NCBI GenBank assembly: GCA_020628865.1
Contig: JAHDEJ010000022.1
Location: forward strand, 1 to 48,609
Origin: Acidimicrobiales bacterium
Lineage (GTDB): Bacteria; Actinomycetota; Acidimicrobiia; Acidimicrobiales; SHLQ01
Reading direction: 5' to 3'
DNA: 48,609 nt
In this document: in pieces, positions 1 to 8,411 of the stretch
Layout: each line of letters begins with the position of its first letter
How positions within the stretch are numbered: position 1 is the stretch's first letter
The notes under the pieces: generated by a model
What the model saw: only the letters and a program-made list of their open reading frames with translations
What the model was told of the DNA's origin: nothing
Database searches by the model: none
Translations under genes and position numbers: made by a program

Positions 1-1
1 G

Positions 2-50
2 GATCTGTGCAGCGCTGGGTGCCGTTGCGGCACCTCATCCTGCACAGATC
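2..50. terminator. Two-part hairpin downstream of the cyclase gene
   Basis: Arms of 11 bp (2-12 and 40-50, GATCTGTGCAG against its exact complement) enclose a second perfect 6-bp stem (18-23 GGTGCC with 29-34 GGCACC) around a GTTGC loop, with two 5-nt internal loops between the stems. It begins 5 nt beyond the stop of the minus-strand gene ending at 55, the position expected for a transcription terminator. There is no clear T tract, which is common in high-GC actinobacteria. It could equally be a bidirectional terminator or a dispersed structured repeat; the window edge hides the other side. Confidence 0.5.
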
Positions 51-54
51 GGGG

Positions 55-2655
55 TCAGCGGTTGAGTTCGGCCCTTAGTGCTTCGGTGGCTTCGGTGCGG
101 CCGTCGCCTTCGGCGGCGCGCACTTCGGCCGAGCGGGTGAGGAATGCATCCAGCTCGCCGATTTCGAGCGCGAGTTGGGCGGCGACTGCGAGCGTGTGCA
201 CGTTGCGCGGGAGGAGGGCGTCGAGCAGAACGCTGGCGGCACGATCGTGGTCACCCATGGCCGCCCGCAATCCCGCCCAGCCGACGAGCGCGTCGTTCGC
301 AGCCCGGCGCTGACGCCCGAGCAACGCATGCTCGCTCACCTCACGGAGCTGCGCTTCGGCGGCGGCGAATTCGCCACGGCGGGCGAGAAGCAGACCTCGG
401 AGCATCGCCGAGGTGTCCCACACCGACGTACCGGGCTGCTGGTCGAGGATGGCTTCGGCTCCGTCCAGGTCGCCGGCCATGATCGACGCGGCAGACCACC
501 CGCAATTGAGCATCACCTGCAGCATCGCCTGCGGGCCAGCGGTGTGCTGCAGCGAGGGCGCCATCGCCGCCGCCGCGCCGGCATGGTCGAGTCGGGCGAA
601 GTGACGGAAGCCGTCGATCACCTGAGGAAGCACGCCTGCGGTCGGCGACCGCTTGCTGGCCTCCAGGCTCGAGGTGACCAGCCGGTCGACATCGTCGGAT
701 CGATCGAACAGTGCGGGGACAGCGAGCAGACCGTTGGCGCCGGCGACGATGAATGGGTCGGTCGAATCGGTGAGATCGACGATCGCGTCGTGAGCAGTCG
801 CGAAATCGTCACTCTGCATCGCCGCAAGGCCGAGACCGATCTGGCAGCGAGCTCGCAGCTCCGGGGACCCAAGGTTGCGGTCGACCGAGGTGCGCAGGAT
901 CGACACGGCATCGTGGGGGCGCCCCACGTCGAGGAGCACGGCGGCACCATGGGTGGCCAGGCGCATCGCGGTGTCGTCTTCGCCGAGGTCGATGGCGTGG
1001 GTGTGCGCAGCGAGGAGGTTCGCCGCGTCTTCACCCAGCACGCCGTTGTGGTCTCGAGCCGCGCCGACGAACGGCTCTGCGCCGGTGTCGACCCGGGCCA
1101 GGAGCGCCCCCGCCATCGCGCGACGAGCATCGTCGAACCGCCCGCTCTCGAGCAGCTGCTCGTGGGCATACGCCCGCACGCTCTCGAGCATCCGATAGCG
1201 GGTCCGGGAGCCGATGCGGCCATGGATCGAGATGAGCGATTTGTCGACCAGGGACTCGAGCAGGTCGAGGGTGTCGATCGGATCGGTGCGCACCGTTGCA
1301 CCGAGCAGTTCGGCGTCGAAGCTGCCGTCGAAGACCGAAGCGGCAGCAAGCATCTCCCGCTCGTCGTCACCGAGGAGCTGCCAACTCCACTCGAGCATCG
1401 CCCGGAGCGTTCGGTCCTGTGGCGCTCGCCGCGGCGACAGCAGCGTGAGCCGGTCGTCGATGCGGTCGAGGATCTCCGACACGGAGAGGATGGACGTGCG
1501 TGCCGCCGCCAGCTCGATCGCGAGCGGCAGACCCTCGAGCCGGACGAGGAGTTCGGCGAGCGCAGCATCGTCGTCGACCTCGAAACCGGGATCGATCGAC
1601 AGCGCACGATCGACGAAGAGTTGGGCACAGTCGTCGACGCCGGTTGCTCCGGCCGAAAGCGGGTGCAGTCGGTACTGCTGCTCGCCGGGCACACCGAGAC
1701 GTTCACGAGTGGTGGCGAGCAGACGGCCCGGTCCACCACGTTGGAGCACGGCTGATGCGAACCGGCCGGTTTCGGCGAGGAGGTGTTCGCAGTTGTCGAG
1801 CACCAACAGCGCTCGGGCGTCGGCCACCTGCTCCACCGCCTGCTCCGCCAGATCGCCGGCAAGCAGTTCGAGCCGGATGGCCGCAGCGATCTGGCCGTAC
1901 ATCGAATCCTCGGAATCGGCGGCCCGGAGATCGGCGAAGTACACGCCGTCGGCGAACGACGGGGCCATCCGATGCGCGATCTCGACGGCGAGCCGGGTCT
2001 TGCCCATGCCGCCAACTCCCGAGAGTGTCACCAGACGGTGGGAATCGATCAGCGAGCGGATCTCGCCGACCTCGTCGTTGCGTCCGACAAGAACGTGAGC
2101 GGGCTCGGGCAGGGTGTCTCGGGTCGGATCGATGGCGCGGGGTGGAGGAAACTCGGCGTTGCCGATCTGGGACAACCCGAGCTTGTGACCGACGCCGCGC
2201 AGCTCGAAGTAGCCGAGATCGAAAAGCCCCACGCCGGTCCCGTTCGGGTCGAACAGCGCAACCGTGTCTTCCGTCAGTAGCACCTGTCCGCCGTGTGCGG
2301 CGTCGCACACACGTGCGGCGATGTTGACACTCTGACCGAACCAGTTGTTGTTCCGTTGTTGGGCGGTGCCGGCATGCATGCCGATGCGTACCTCGATGGG
2401 CTCGCCCCCGGGCCAGTCGTGCGCTTCGATGGCGGCGACCACCTGTCGGGCCGCGGCGACGGCGTTGTCGGCGTCCGGGAACGCCACGCCGAACCCGTCG
2501 CCACCGATGGAGAAGACCTCGCCGGCGTGCGCCTCGAACGCAGCTCGCAGGGACGCGTCGTGCTGCTCGAGGGCAGCGCGCATGCGATCCGGGTCGGCGG
2601 CCCAGTGCCGCATCGACCCAACGATGTCTGTGAAGAGAAAGATCACCAGTCCCAC
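55..2655 (-). CDS. Adenylate/guanylate cyclase-domain protein with STAND-type ATPase and TPR-like C-terminus
   Basis: An 866-residue signalling protein. Residues 1-170 form a class III nucleotide cyclase domain: FTDIVGS holds the first metal Asp (D10), GGDGFGVAF the second (D53), and NIAARV follows later. Next comes a P-loop NTPase of the STAND/NB-ARC kind, with an LVGR-type entry motif, Walker A GVGGMGKT and Walker B ALLVLDNCEHL. The remaining ~400 residues are helical, Ala/Leu/Asp-rich and TPR-like. I chose GTG at 2655 because the cyclase fold begins at once (VGLVIFLFTD). The open frame continues upstream to 2874, but that part is Arg-rich low-complexity and overlaps the methyltransferase gene. 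GTG at 2646 is an alternative. This architecture is common in actinobacteria. A conserved lysine/aspartate substrate pair was not checked, so ATP or GTP preference and real cyclase activity are unknown. Confidence 0.85.
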   Translation of the reverse strand: MGLVIFLFTDIVGSMRHWAADPDRMRAALEQHDASLRAAFEAHAGEVFSIGGDGFGVAFPDADNAVAAARQVVAAIEAHDWPGGEPIEVRIGMHAGTAQQRNNNWFGQSVNIAARVCDAAHGGQVLLTEDTVALFDPNGTGVGLFDLGYFELRGVGHKLGLSQIGNAEFPPPRAIDPTRDTLPEPAHVLVGRNDEVGEIRSLIDSHRLVTLSGVGGMGKTRLAVEIAHRMAPSFADGVYFADLRAADSEDSMYGQIAAAIRLELLAGDLAEQAVEQVADARALLVLDNCEHLLAETGRFASAVLQRGGPGRLLATTRERLGVPGEQQYRLHPLSAGATGVDDCAQLFVDRALSIDPGFEVDDDAALAELLVRLEGLPLAIELAAARTSILSVSEILDRIDDRLTLLSPRRAPQDRTLRAMLEWSWQLLGDDEREMLAAASVFDGSFDAELLGATVRTDPIDTLDLLESLVDKSLISIHGRIGSRTRYRMLESVRAYAHEQLLESGRFDDARRAMAGALLARVDTGAEPFVGAARDHNGVLGEDAANLLAAHTHAIDLGEDDTAMRLATHGAAVLLDVGRPHDAVSILRTSVDRNLGSPELRARCQIGLGLAAMQSDDFATAHDAIVDLTDSTDPFIVAGANGLLAVPALFDRSDDVDRLVTSSLEASKRSPTAGVLPQVIDGFRHFARLDHAGAAAAMAPSLQHTAGPQAMLQVMLNCGWSAASIMAGDLDGAEAILDQQPGTSVWDTSAMLRGLLLARRGEFAAAEAQLREVSEHALLGRQRRAANDALVGWAGLRAAMGDHDRAASVLLDALLPRNVHTLAVAAQLALEIGELDAFLTRSAEVRAAEGDGRTEATEALRAELNR

Positions 2656-2732
2656 CTGACGTGACTCGGTGAGAGGGTAGCGGACGGCACGTGTCCGGCT
2701 CGGCTCCGGCGATGTGCCTGCGGTCGCAGGTT

Positions 2733-3734
2733 TCAGCGGACGGCGACGAGCACGTCCCGCGTGATGGACCGATCGACCACATGCTCGAACGACTCGGGAT
2801 ACCGGACCGGAGCGAAGCCGGCCGACCGAACGGCGTCGTCCACCTGCTCGCGCGGCAACGTGTGGAGGTTCCATGCCAGCCCCAGGGCACCCCCGGGTTC
2901 GAGAAGGCGGTGCCAGTCTGTAAGCGCCGCTTCGAGGAACTCGCGGGGAGACCGGACGGCCGCACCCCCTGCCTTCGCCTTGTGTTGCACGCCGTACGGC
3001 AGGTCACCGACGATCAGGTCGAAGCGCCGGCCGGGCAGCAGGGTGCGAGCCATTTCAGAGGACCCGCGAACGATGTGCACGGTGGGGCCGTCCCCGATCG
3101 AAACCGTGAAGCTCGATGATCCGGCCGCCGGACCCTTGCGCACACGCTCCCGGGCGTTCTGGTGCTTCATCCGCTTGTCCTTCAACCAGGTCGTGAGGAA
3201 CGTGCGGTAGTGGTCAACGTCGACGTCGTTCACCTCGATGCCGGTGACGTCCATGTCGTAGAGCAGTCCCCGGTTGAGGGTCGTTCCGCGACCGGCGACC
3301 GGGTCGAGCAGCCGCGCCCGCTCACCCCGGTGGATCCGATGGCGGGCCGGCGCCGACGCGGCCAGCGTCAGGTTCAACATCAGGTGGGTGAAGAGCTCGT
3401 TGGTCTTGCCCTGGTAGCGCTGGATGGTGACGAGATCGTTCGAGAACCGTTCGAACCGCTCCAACGCGAGCGGGAGAAACCTGCCGTCCTCCTCCACGTC
3501 GAAGAGCGCTCGCACACCGGACAGGTTGGAGAGGAGGAAACGGTCCTCGTCGCTCAATCCGTCGAGTTCGGCGACGACCCAATCGACATTTCCGAAGGTC
3601 TCCATCGAGCAGGACGTCAACGGTGAGGACAGCGCCGGAGCGATGGCCGCGAGCTCGGCCTGCAACAGCCGCTGGGCCTGATCGGCATAGACCCGGTTCG
3701 AAGACTCCTTGGTGAGGAGTGCAACGCGAACCAT
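2733..3734 (-). CDS. TRM11/UPF0020-like SAM-dependent RNA methyltransferase
   Basis: A 333-residue protein whose C-terminal half is a Rossmann methyltransferase. The SAM-binding motif I is LLDPVAGRGTTLNRG (near 145-160), motif II is VTGIEVN, and the catalytic motif IV reads DLPYGVQ, the D-L-P-Y variant of (D/N)PPY seen in the TRM11/THUMP tRNA-guanosine N2-methyltransferase group. The N-terminal half lacks an obvious THUMP domain but has a short conserved lead-in. The likely reaction is transfer of a methyl group to an exocyclic base amine of RNA; the substrate is not knowable here. ATG at 3734 is preferred over TTG at 3740. It lies 15 bp after the histidine kinase stop on the same strand, so it may be the last gene of that transcript. 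Confidence 0.75.
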   Translation of the reverse strand: MVRVALLTKESSNRVYADQAQRLLQAELAAIAPALSSPLTSCSMETFGNVDWVVAELDGLSDEDRFLLSNLSGVRALFDVEEDGRFLPLALERFERFSNDLVTIQRYQGKTNELFTHLMLNLTLAASAPARHRIHRGERARLLDPVAGRGTTLNRGLLYDMDVTGIEVNDVDVDHYRTFLTTWLKDKRMKHQNARERVRKGPAAGSSSFTVSIGDGPTVHIVRGSSEMARTLLPGRRFDLIVGDLPYGVQHKAKAGGAAVRSPREFLEAALTDWHRLLEPGGALGLAWNLHTLPREQVDDAVRSAGFAPVRYPESFEHVVDRSITRDVLVAVR

Positions 3735-3749
3735 GTTCAACCAGCGAGG

Positions 3750-5204
3750 TCAGGACACGACGTCGGAGACATCCTCCGAGAATATCGCCGCAGGAGCGTC
3801 CGTCTGGGGAAACCGAAGCTCGAATCTCGCCCCGCCGAGCGGGCTGTCGGTAACGGCCAGCGAGGCATCATGCTGCTCGGCGATGTTGGCGGCGATCGCA
3901 AGGCCGAGACCGGCGCCCCCGTCACCGACTCGACGCGAATCGTCCAGTCGGGTGAAGCGGCGGAACACCTCCTCACGTCGCTCGCGTGGAATCCCGGGAC
4001 CGTCATCATCGATACGGATCCTCGGTTCGCCCCGGATCGTGCTGCCCACACTGATCTCGACGCGAGCCTCGGCGTGGCGGGTGGCGTTGTCGACCAGGTT
4101 GGAGACGAGCCGCCGGAGCAGGCGCTCGCTTCCGGCCACGCGGCTGGCGGCACGAATCTGCACTGCGACTTCACAGGGGTGGTTGCGGGCAGCCTCTGCG
4201 ATGGCGAGCTCGTCGAGGTCGACCTCGTCGGATCGACGAACGCCCATCTCGTCGAGCTGCGCCAGGAGGAGGAGATCGTCGACCAGGCCGGCGAGCCGGT
4301 GCTGTTCCACGCCGATGGTCGCGGCAAGGGCCGGCCAATCCGCTTCGGAGCAGCGCTCGACGGACTCGATCGTGGCGAGGGTTGCCGTGATCGGGCTGCG
4401 CAGTTCGTGGGAGGCGTCGGAGATGAACTGGCGTTGTTGTTCTGCCGCCCGATCGAGACGATCGAGCATGTCGTTCATCGTTCCGGCGAGCCGGTCGACC
4501 TCGTCGTCGGTTCCCGTCTTCGGAACGCGGACATCGAGACGACCGAAGTCCGCCTGTTCGACCTGGAGGCGAATCGCCTCGACCGGACGGAGCGCCCGCG
4601 ACGTGGTCATCCAGGTGGCGGCGGCAACCAGCCCGGTCAGCAGCGGAAGGAAGGCCAAACCGGCGATGGTGATGGTGCGCACGGCGTCGTCGATGGGCCC
4701 GCGGGGCGACGAGAGTCCGACCGCGAGTTCGAGTTCGCCGATGGCGATCGGTGCGGCAACGGTGAGCGAGAACGGATCGACCTCGACGGGCATCGGGCTT
4801 CCCTGAACGGCCGTGAGCCCGGACCCCATCAGCGCAGCGATTTCAGCGGCCACGATCTCCTCGGCGATCTCCGGCGGAATTCGCGGACCGCCGAACATCA
4901 CGCCGTCGATTGCCTCGTCCGCTGGGAGGACCGGCGTCGATCGGATCAGCTCGTCGAACTCCTGCGCGGTGATCTGTTCTCCTTCGGCGTCGAAGAAGAC
5001 GAAGCTGCTGACGTCTGTCACCGGCGCTTCGGAGAGCGGGGCGAAGAGGATCTCCTCCAGCGCAGCTTCCGCGCGGGCCTGCACCTCCTGTTCGAGGGAC
5101 AGCTGCAGCCGATTCCGCACGATCGTGCCGGTGACCAGCAGGGTGACGGCGAACAGCACCGAGACGAAGACGGTGAGTCGGAAGCGAATCGAACGGTGAT
5201 TCAT
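3750..5204 (-). CDS. Sensor histidine kinase of a two-component system
   Basis: A 484-residue membrane kinase. There is a transmembrane helix at 9-29, an extracytoplasmic acidic sensor region of about 145 residues (30-175), a second helix at 177-199, and HAMP around 200-252. The HisKA phosphoacceptor H266 sits in SDASHELRSP. The HATPase_c domain shows an N box (NLVDNATRHA), G1 (DDDGPGIP) and G2 (GGAGLGLAI). The start ATG at 5204 overlaps the response-regulator stop by 4 bp (ATGA), so the two are translationally coupled. It would autophosphorylate and pass phosphate to D51 of the regulator. The sensor shows no recognisable ligand domain. The divergent efflux-like operon and the acidic lipoprotein beside it suggest an envelope or antimicrobial stress signal, as inference. 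Confidence 0.92.
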   Translation of the reverse strand: MNHRSIRFRLTVFVSVLFAVTLLVTGTIVRNRLQLSLEQEVQARAEAALEEILFAPLSEAPVTDVSSFVFFDAEGEQITAQEFDELIRSTPVLPADEAIDGVMFGGPRIPPEIAEEIVAAEIAALMGSGLTAVQGSPMPVEVDPFSLTVAAPIAIGELELAVGLSSPRGPIDDAVRTITIAGLAFLPLLTGLVAAATWMTTSRALRPVEAIRLQVEQADFGRLDVRVPKTGTDDEVDRLAGTMNDMLDRLDRAAEQQRQFISDASHELRSPITATLATIESVERCSEADWPALAATIGVEQHRLAGLVDDLLLLAQLDEMGVRRSDEVDLDELAIAEAARNHPCEVAVQIRAASRVAGSERLLRRLVSNLVDNATRHAEARVEISVGSTIRGEPRIRIDDDGPGIPRERREEVFRRFTRLDDSRRVGDGGAGLGLAIAANIAEQHDASLAVTDSPLGGARFELRFPQTDAPAAIFSEDVSDVVS

Positions 5205-5869
5205 CGGGCGAGCCGATAGCCGTGGCCGTGCACGGTGACGATGAGCGGCTCGTCCCGGCCGTTGTCGATCTTCTTGCGGAGATAGCCGATGTACACCTCG
5301 ACGATGTTCCTGCTGCCCTCGAAGTCCGGGCCCCACACCTGCTCGAGCAGGAACGACTTGCTGCAGGCCACACCGGGCTGGCGGGCCAGCACCTCGAGCA
5401 GCGTGAATTCCCGGTTGGTGAGCGCGACGTCCTCCCCCGCCCGGGTGCACGACCGGTGGTCGAAGTCGATCGCAAGGTCGCCAACCATCTGGACGACGGA
5501 CTGGCGCGGGCCGGAGCGCCGGAGCATGGCCCGGATGCGGGCGGCGAGCACGACGAACGAGAAGGGTTTGGTGAGGTAGTCGTCCGCCCCGGCGTCGAGC
5601 CCCTCGGCCTCGTCGAATTCTCCGGACTTCGCCGTGAGCATGAGGATCGGCGTCTCGACCCCATCGTGGCGGAGATCGGCGCACAGCTTGAACCCGTTGC
5701 GTCCGGGGAGCATCACGTCGAGCAGCAACGCCCCGTAGTCGGTCTCGGTCGCCATCCAGTAGCCGGTGTCGCCGTCCTCGGCGACGTCCACGTCGAAGCC
5801 CTCCGCTTGGAGGCCGCGGTGCAGTGCGGCGGCGACGGTGCTGTCGTCTTCGACCACGAGGATGCGCAT
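5201..5869 (-). CDS. OmpR/PhoB-family response regulator
   Basis: A 222-residue regulator. The receiver domain (1-115) has the acidic pair EDD at 7-9, phosphoacceptor D51 in LLLDVMLPG and the conserved Lys in YLTKPFSF. The C-terminal winged helix (about 125-220) ends in the typical YLRKKID...HGHGYRLAR motif. It is the first gene of the RR-HK pair and is transcribed away from the lipoprotein/ABC operon across a 126-bp gap. Phased TGAGA half-sites in that gap (5892-5950) are the obvious binding region, which would give autoregulation together with control of the divergent operon. Confidence 0.93.
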   Translation of the reverse strand: MRILVVEDDSTVAAALHRGLQAEGFDVDVAEDGDTGYWMATETDYGALLLDVMLPGRNGFKLCADLRHDGVETPILMLTAKSGEFDEAEGLDAGADDYLTKPFSFVVLAARIRAMLRRSGPRQSVVQMVGDLAIDFDHRSCTRAGEDVALTNREFTLLEVLARQPGVACSKSFLLEQVWGPDFEGSRNIVEVYIGYLRKKIDNGRDEPLIVTVHGHGYRLAR

Positions 5870-5891
5870 GGGCGAAGCGTGCCACGGGCTC

Positions 5892-5950
5892 CTGAGAACG
5901 ACCTGAGAGCGACTGAGATTGCGCCTCAGGCTGTCTCAGTCCGTTCTCAA
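5892..5950. promoter_or_regulatory. Phased TGAGA half-site array in divergent promoter
   Basis: Three copies of CTGAGA on the plus strand (5892, 5903, 5913; spacing 11 and 10 bp) are followed by three copies in the opposite orientation (CCTCAG 5924, TCTCAG 5934, TCTCAA 5945; spacing 10 and 11 bp). One-turn-spaced direct repeats are the usual binding sites of OmpR/PhoB-type regulators. The array lies between the start of such a regulator (5869) and the first gene of the divergent operon (5996). That it binds this regulator is inference. Confidence 0.7.
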
Positions 5951-5995
5951 TCCCGCCGCAGACCATGAGGGCTCCCCACACAAGGAGCCAATCCA

Positions 5996-6637
5996 ATGAC
6001 CCGTATTCGTACCCGCCTCCTGGCGCTGTGTTGTGCCGTTCTCCTCGTTGCCGCGGCGTGTTCATCCGGAGCTGAAACCACCACCGCCGAGCTTCCGACA
6101 CTCGCCGACACGACCTCGGAAACCACACCGGACGACGACGAGGCGACCGACGCGGCCCCCGAAGCGGAGGCCGATGACGCATCGGTCGACGAGTCAACCG
6201 AGGACGAGGAGGAGGTCGATCCGGAGATTGCCATGGCCGAGTACGAGAAGTGCATGGAGGAGCAGGGTGTGTCGATCTCCACGGCCATCGAAGGCGACGA
6301 GGGCGTCGGCTTCGAGACATTCGAGACCGACGGCGACGTCGGCGATACGGAGCTCTCCTCCGGCTCGTTCAACCCGGAGGACTTCGAGGCCGCAGCAGAG
6401 GCCTGCGATCCGATCCTCGAGGACGCGTTCGGCAGCTTCGAGATGACCCCGGAGCAGGAAGCCGAGATGGCGGACCAGATGCTCGAGCTGGAGAAGTGCA
6501 TGTCCGACCAGGGCTTCGACATCGACATGGGCGGCAACTCGTTCCAGATTGACGAAAGCATCGACTTCGAAGCGTTCGAAGCCGCCATGAGCGAGTGCGG
6601 CAATGGCATCTTCGAGCCCGTTGGGGTCGACGAATGA
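5996..6637 (+). CDS. Acidic lipoprotein with two Cys-pair repeats, first gene of efflux operon
   Basis: A 213-residue lipoprotein. The signal peptide ends in the lipobox VAAAC (Cys21), so the mature protein is lipid-anchored outside the membrane. A Glu/Asp/Thr-rich linker leads to two similar units. Each begins with E-(Y/L)-E-K-C-M-x-(E/D)-Q-G and has a second Cys 40-55 residues later (EACDP; SECGN), so two disulfides are plausible. A strong ribosome site (AAGGAG) lies upstream of ATG 5996. The stop overlaps the next start (ATGA). I know of KCM-x-x-(H/Q)-G lipoproteins beside peptidoglycan-binding adaptor/ABC operons in actinobacteria, but not of an established function. A role as extracytoplasmic partner or stress-signal component of the transporter is inference. 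Confidence 0.85.
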   Translation: MTRIRTRLLALCCAVLLVAAACSSGAETTTAELPTLADTTSETTPDDDEATDAAPEAEADDASVDESTEDEEEVDPEIAMAEYEKCMEEQGVSISTAIEGDEGVGFETFETDGDVGDTELSSGSFNPEDFEAAAEACDPILEDAFGSFEMTPEQEAEMADQMLELEKCMSDQGFDIDMGGNSFQIDESIDFEAFEAAMSECGNGIFEPVGVDE

Positions 6638-7704
6638 GCGGGCGAATTCGAGTTGCCGTCGGCCTGGCACTGGTGCTGGCCGCAACGGCTGCCGGCATCC
6701 TGCTCTGGCCGGACGCCAATGGTGCAGAGGTCGAGACCAGTGCTACGGCCCGAACCGCGATGGTTCCCACCGAGACCATCGAGGTGACACGCCGCGACCT
6801 TTCCGAAGAGGTCAAGCTCACCGGAACGGTGAGCCACGGCGAGGCGAACAGCCTGCCGATCGATGCCGACGGCCTCGTCACCAGCGCCCCGTCACAGGAC
6901 GACATCGTCCAACCGGGCGACGAGCTCATTCGCATCGACGACCGTCCGGTCACCCTTGCGGAAGGCTCGGTGCCGCTGTACCGCGAGCTGCGCCGCATCG
7001 GGCGCTACGAGGTCGATGAGGCCGGCGACAGGCTCGGCTTGCAGGAAGGTGAGGACGTGGCCCAGTTGCAGCGATTCCTGCTTTCGAAGGGTTTCGACGA
7101 TGAGGAGCGCCTGGAGGCCGATGGCATCTTCGGGATCACGACCGAGCGTGCGGTCAAGGCATGGCAGAAGGACCTCGGCGTTCCTGCGACCGGGAAGGTC
7201 GACCGATCGCAGCTCGTGTTCGTCGACGGCCCACGCCGTGTCGACGCTGCGCCGGAGGTCGGCATGCGCTTCGACCAGGTGACGGTTGGTGCCGTGACGC
7301 CGTCGATCCAGCTGGAGGTCAGCAGCCGGCAGCGGCCCTTCTTCACGGAAGGAACGAGCGTCTCCATCGAGTCCGATGCGGGCGAAGCTCCCGGCATCGT
7401 GACCGAGCTCAAGCGGACCACGGGAGCGGACGGTTCCACCCGTCATGCGGTGACGGTGGAATTCGTCGCCGACGCACCGGCCGGCCTGGAGACGACGGAC
7501 GTCGTCTCCACCCGGATCCTCGCGGAGAACGTGACCACCGTGCCGGTTCGGGCCTTGGTGGCATTGGCCGAGGGCGGCTGGGCCGTTCAGGTCGAAACGG
7601 ATGATCGACTCCAGCTGACTGCGGTCGATCTTGGAACGGTGGTCGACGGCATGGCCGAGATCGATGGTCTCGACGAAGGCACGCTCGTGGTGGTGCCGGC
7701 ATGA
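6634..7704 (+). CDS. Membrane-anchored adaptor protein with peptidoglycan-binding domain
   Basis: 356 residues. An N-terminal signal anchor (about 5-25) is followed by an HlyD/RND-adaptor-like beta-barrel and biotinyl-lipoyl-like region (near VTRRDLSEEVKLTGTVSHGE). A PG_binding_1 domain sits at about 130-190, around EGEDVAQLQRFLLSKGF and GIFGITTERAVKAWQ. A second beta domain follows, of the kind that links an inner-membrane pump to the envelope. ATG 6634 overlaps the lipoprotein stop; the frame is open upstream, but that segment lies inside the lipoprotein gene. The domain combination suggests an adaptor that tethers the downstream MacB-like ABC pump to the cell wall rather than to an outer membrane. 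Confidence 0.85.
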   Translation: MSGRIRVAVGLALVLAATAAGILLWPDANGAEVETSATARTAMVPTETIEVTRRDLSEEVKLTGTVSHGEANSLPIDADGLVTSAPSQDDIVQPGDELIRIDDRPVTLAEGSVPLYRELRRIGRYEVDEAGDRLGLQEGEDVAQLQRFLLSKGFDDEERLEADGIFGITTERAVKAWQKDLGVPATGKVDRSQLVFVDGPRRVDAAPEVGMRFDQVTVGAVTPSIQLEVSSRQRPFFTEGTSVSIESDAGEAPGIVTELKRTTGADGSTRHAVTVEFVADAPAGLETTDVVSTRILAENVTTVPVRALVALAEGGWAVQVETDDRLQLTAVDLGTVVDGMAEIDGLDEGTLVVVPA

Positions 7705-8411
7705 CCCCCGCACTCGAACTCCGCAACGTCACCCGCCTCTATCCGGGCGAGCCACCGATTCGTGCGCTCGACGGCGTCGATCTGCGAATCGACCCGGGCG
7801 AGATGATTGCGATCGTCGGCCCGTCAGGCAGTGGCAAGTCGACCCTGCTGAACATCATGGGCACCCTGGACCGGCCGACGAGTGGCGACGTGCTGATCGA
7901 CGGCATCGACACCGCATCGCTCGGTGATCGACAGCGCAGTGGCCTCCGGTCCGGTCGGCTCGGCTTCATCTTTCAGAGCTTTCATCTGCTCGAGGGGATG
8001 CGCGTCGTCGACAACGTGGCGAACGGACTGCTGTATCGGGGGATCGACCGGTCGACCCGACTGAAGCGGGCGCGCGAGGCGCTCGAGCTGGTCGGTCTGG
8101 CGGATCGTGCGGCGACCCGGCCGCCGAAGTTGTCGGGCGGTCAACGCCAGCGGGTGGCGATCGCCCGGGCGTTGGTCGGCGACCCTGCGTTGATTCTGGC
8201 CGACGAGCCGACGGGCAACCTGGACTCGCAGACCAGTGAGGACATCCTCGAACTGTTGGAGGATCTCAATGCGCACCACGGCGCGACGATCGCCATCATC
8301 ACCCACGATCTGGAGGTGGCCGAACGGATTCCCCGCCGCATCAACGTTCGTGATGGACGGGTGGAGGACACGGCCGCTCCCCCGCCGATCCCGGTGGAGG
8401 TACCGGCATGA
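7701..8411 (+). CDS. MacB/LolD-type ABC transporter ATP-binding protein
   Basis: 236 residues with a complete ABC ATPase motif set: Walker A GPSGSGKS (residues 35-42), Q-loop in FIFQSFHLL, signature LSGGQRQRVAIARAL, Walker B LILADEPTGNLD and switch His in IITHD. The LLEGMRVVDNV segment after the Q-loop is typical of the MacB/LolD/FtsE group, which powers mechanotransmission-type export or lipoprotein release rather than import. It is translationally coupled at both ends (ATGA overlaps at 7701 and 8408) to adaptor and permease. Confidence 0.93.
   Translation: MTPALELRNVTRLYPGEPPIRALDGVDLRIDPGEMIAIVGPSGSGKSTLLNIMGTLDRPTSGDVLIDGIDTASLGDRQRSGLRSGRLGFIFQSFHLLEGMRVVDNVANGLLYRGIDRSTRLKRAREALELVGLADRAATRPPKLSGGQRQRVAIARALVGDPALILADEPTGNLDSQTSEDILELLEDLNAHHGATIAIITHDLEVAERIPRRINVRDGRVEDTAAPPPIPVEVPA

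Noticed and set aside
2-50. Integron attC site
   Set aside because: No GTTRRRY/RYYYAAC core ends and no cassette arrangement.
175-1755. Long plus-strand open frame opposite the cyclase/ATPase gene
   Set aside because: Composition is His/Arg/Gly-rich without domain motifs; it is an antisense shadow of the minus-strand gene, common at this G+C.
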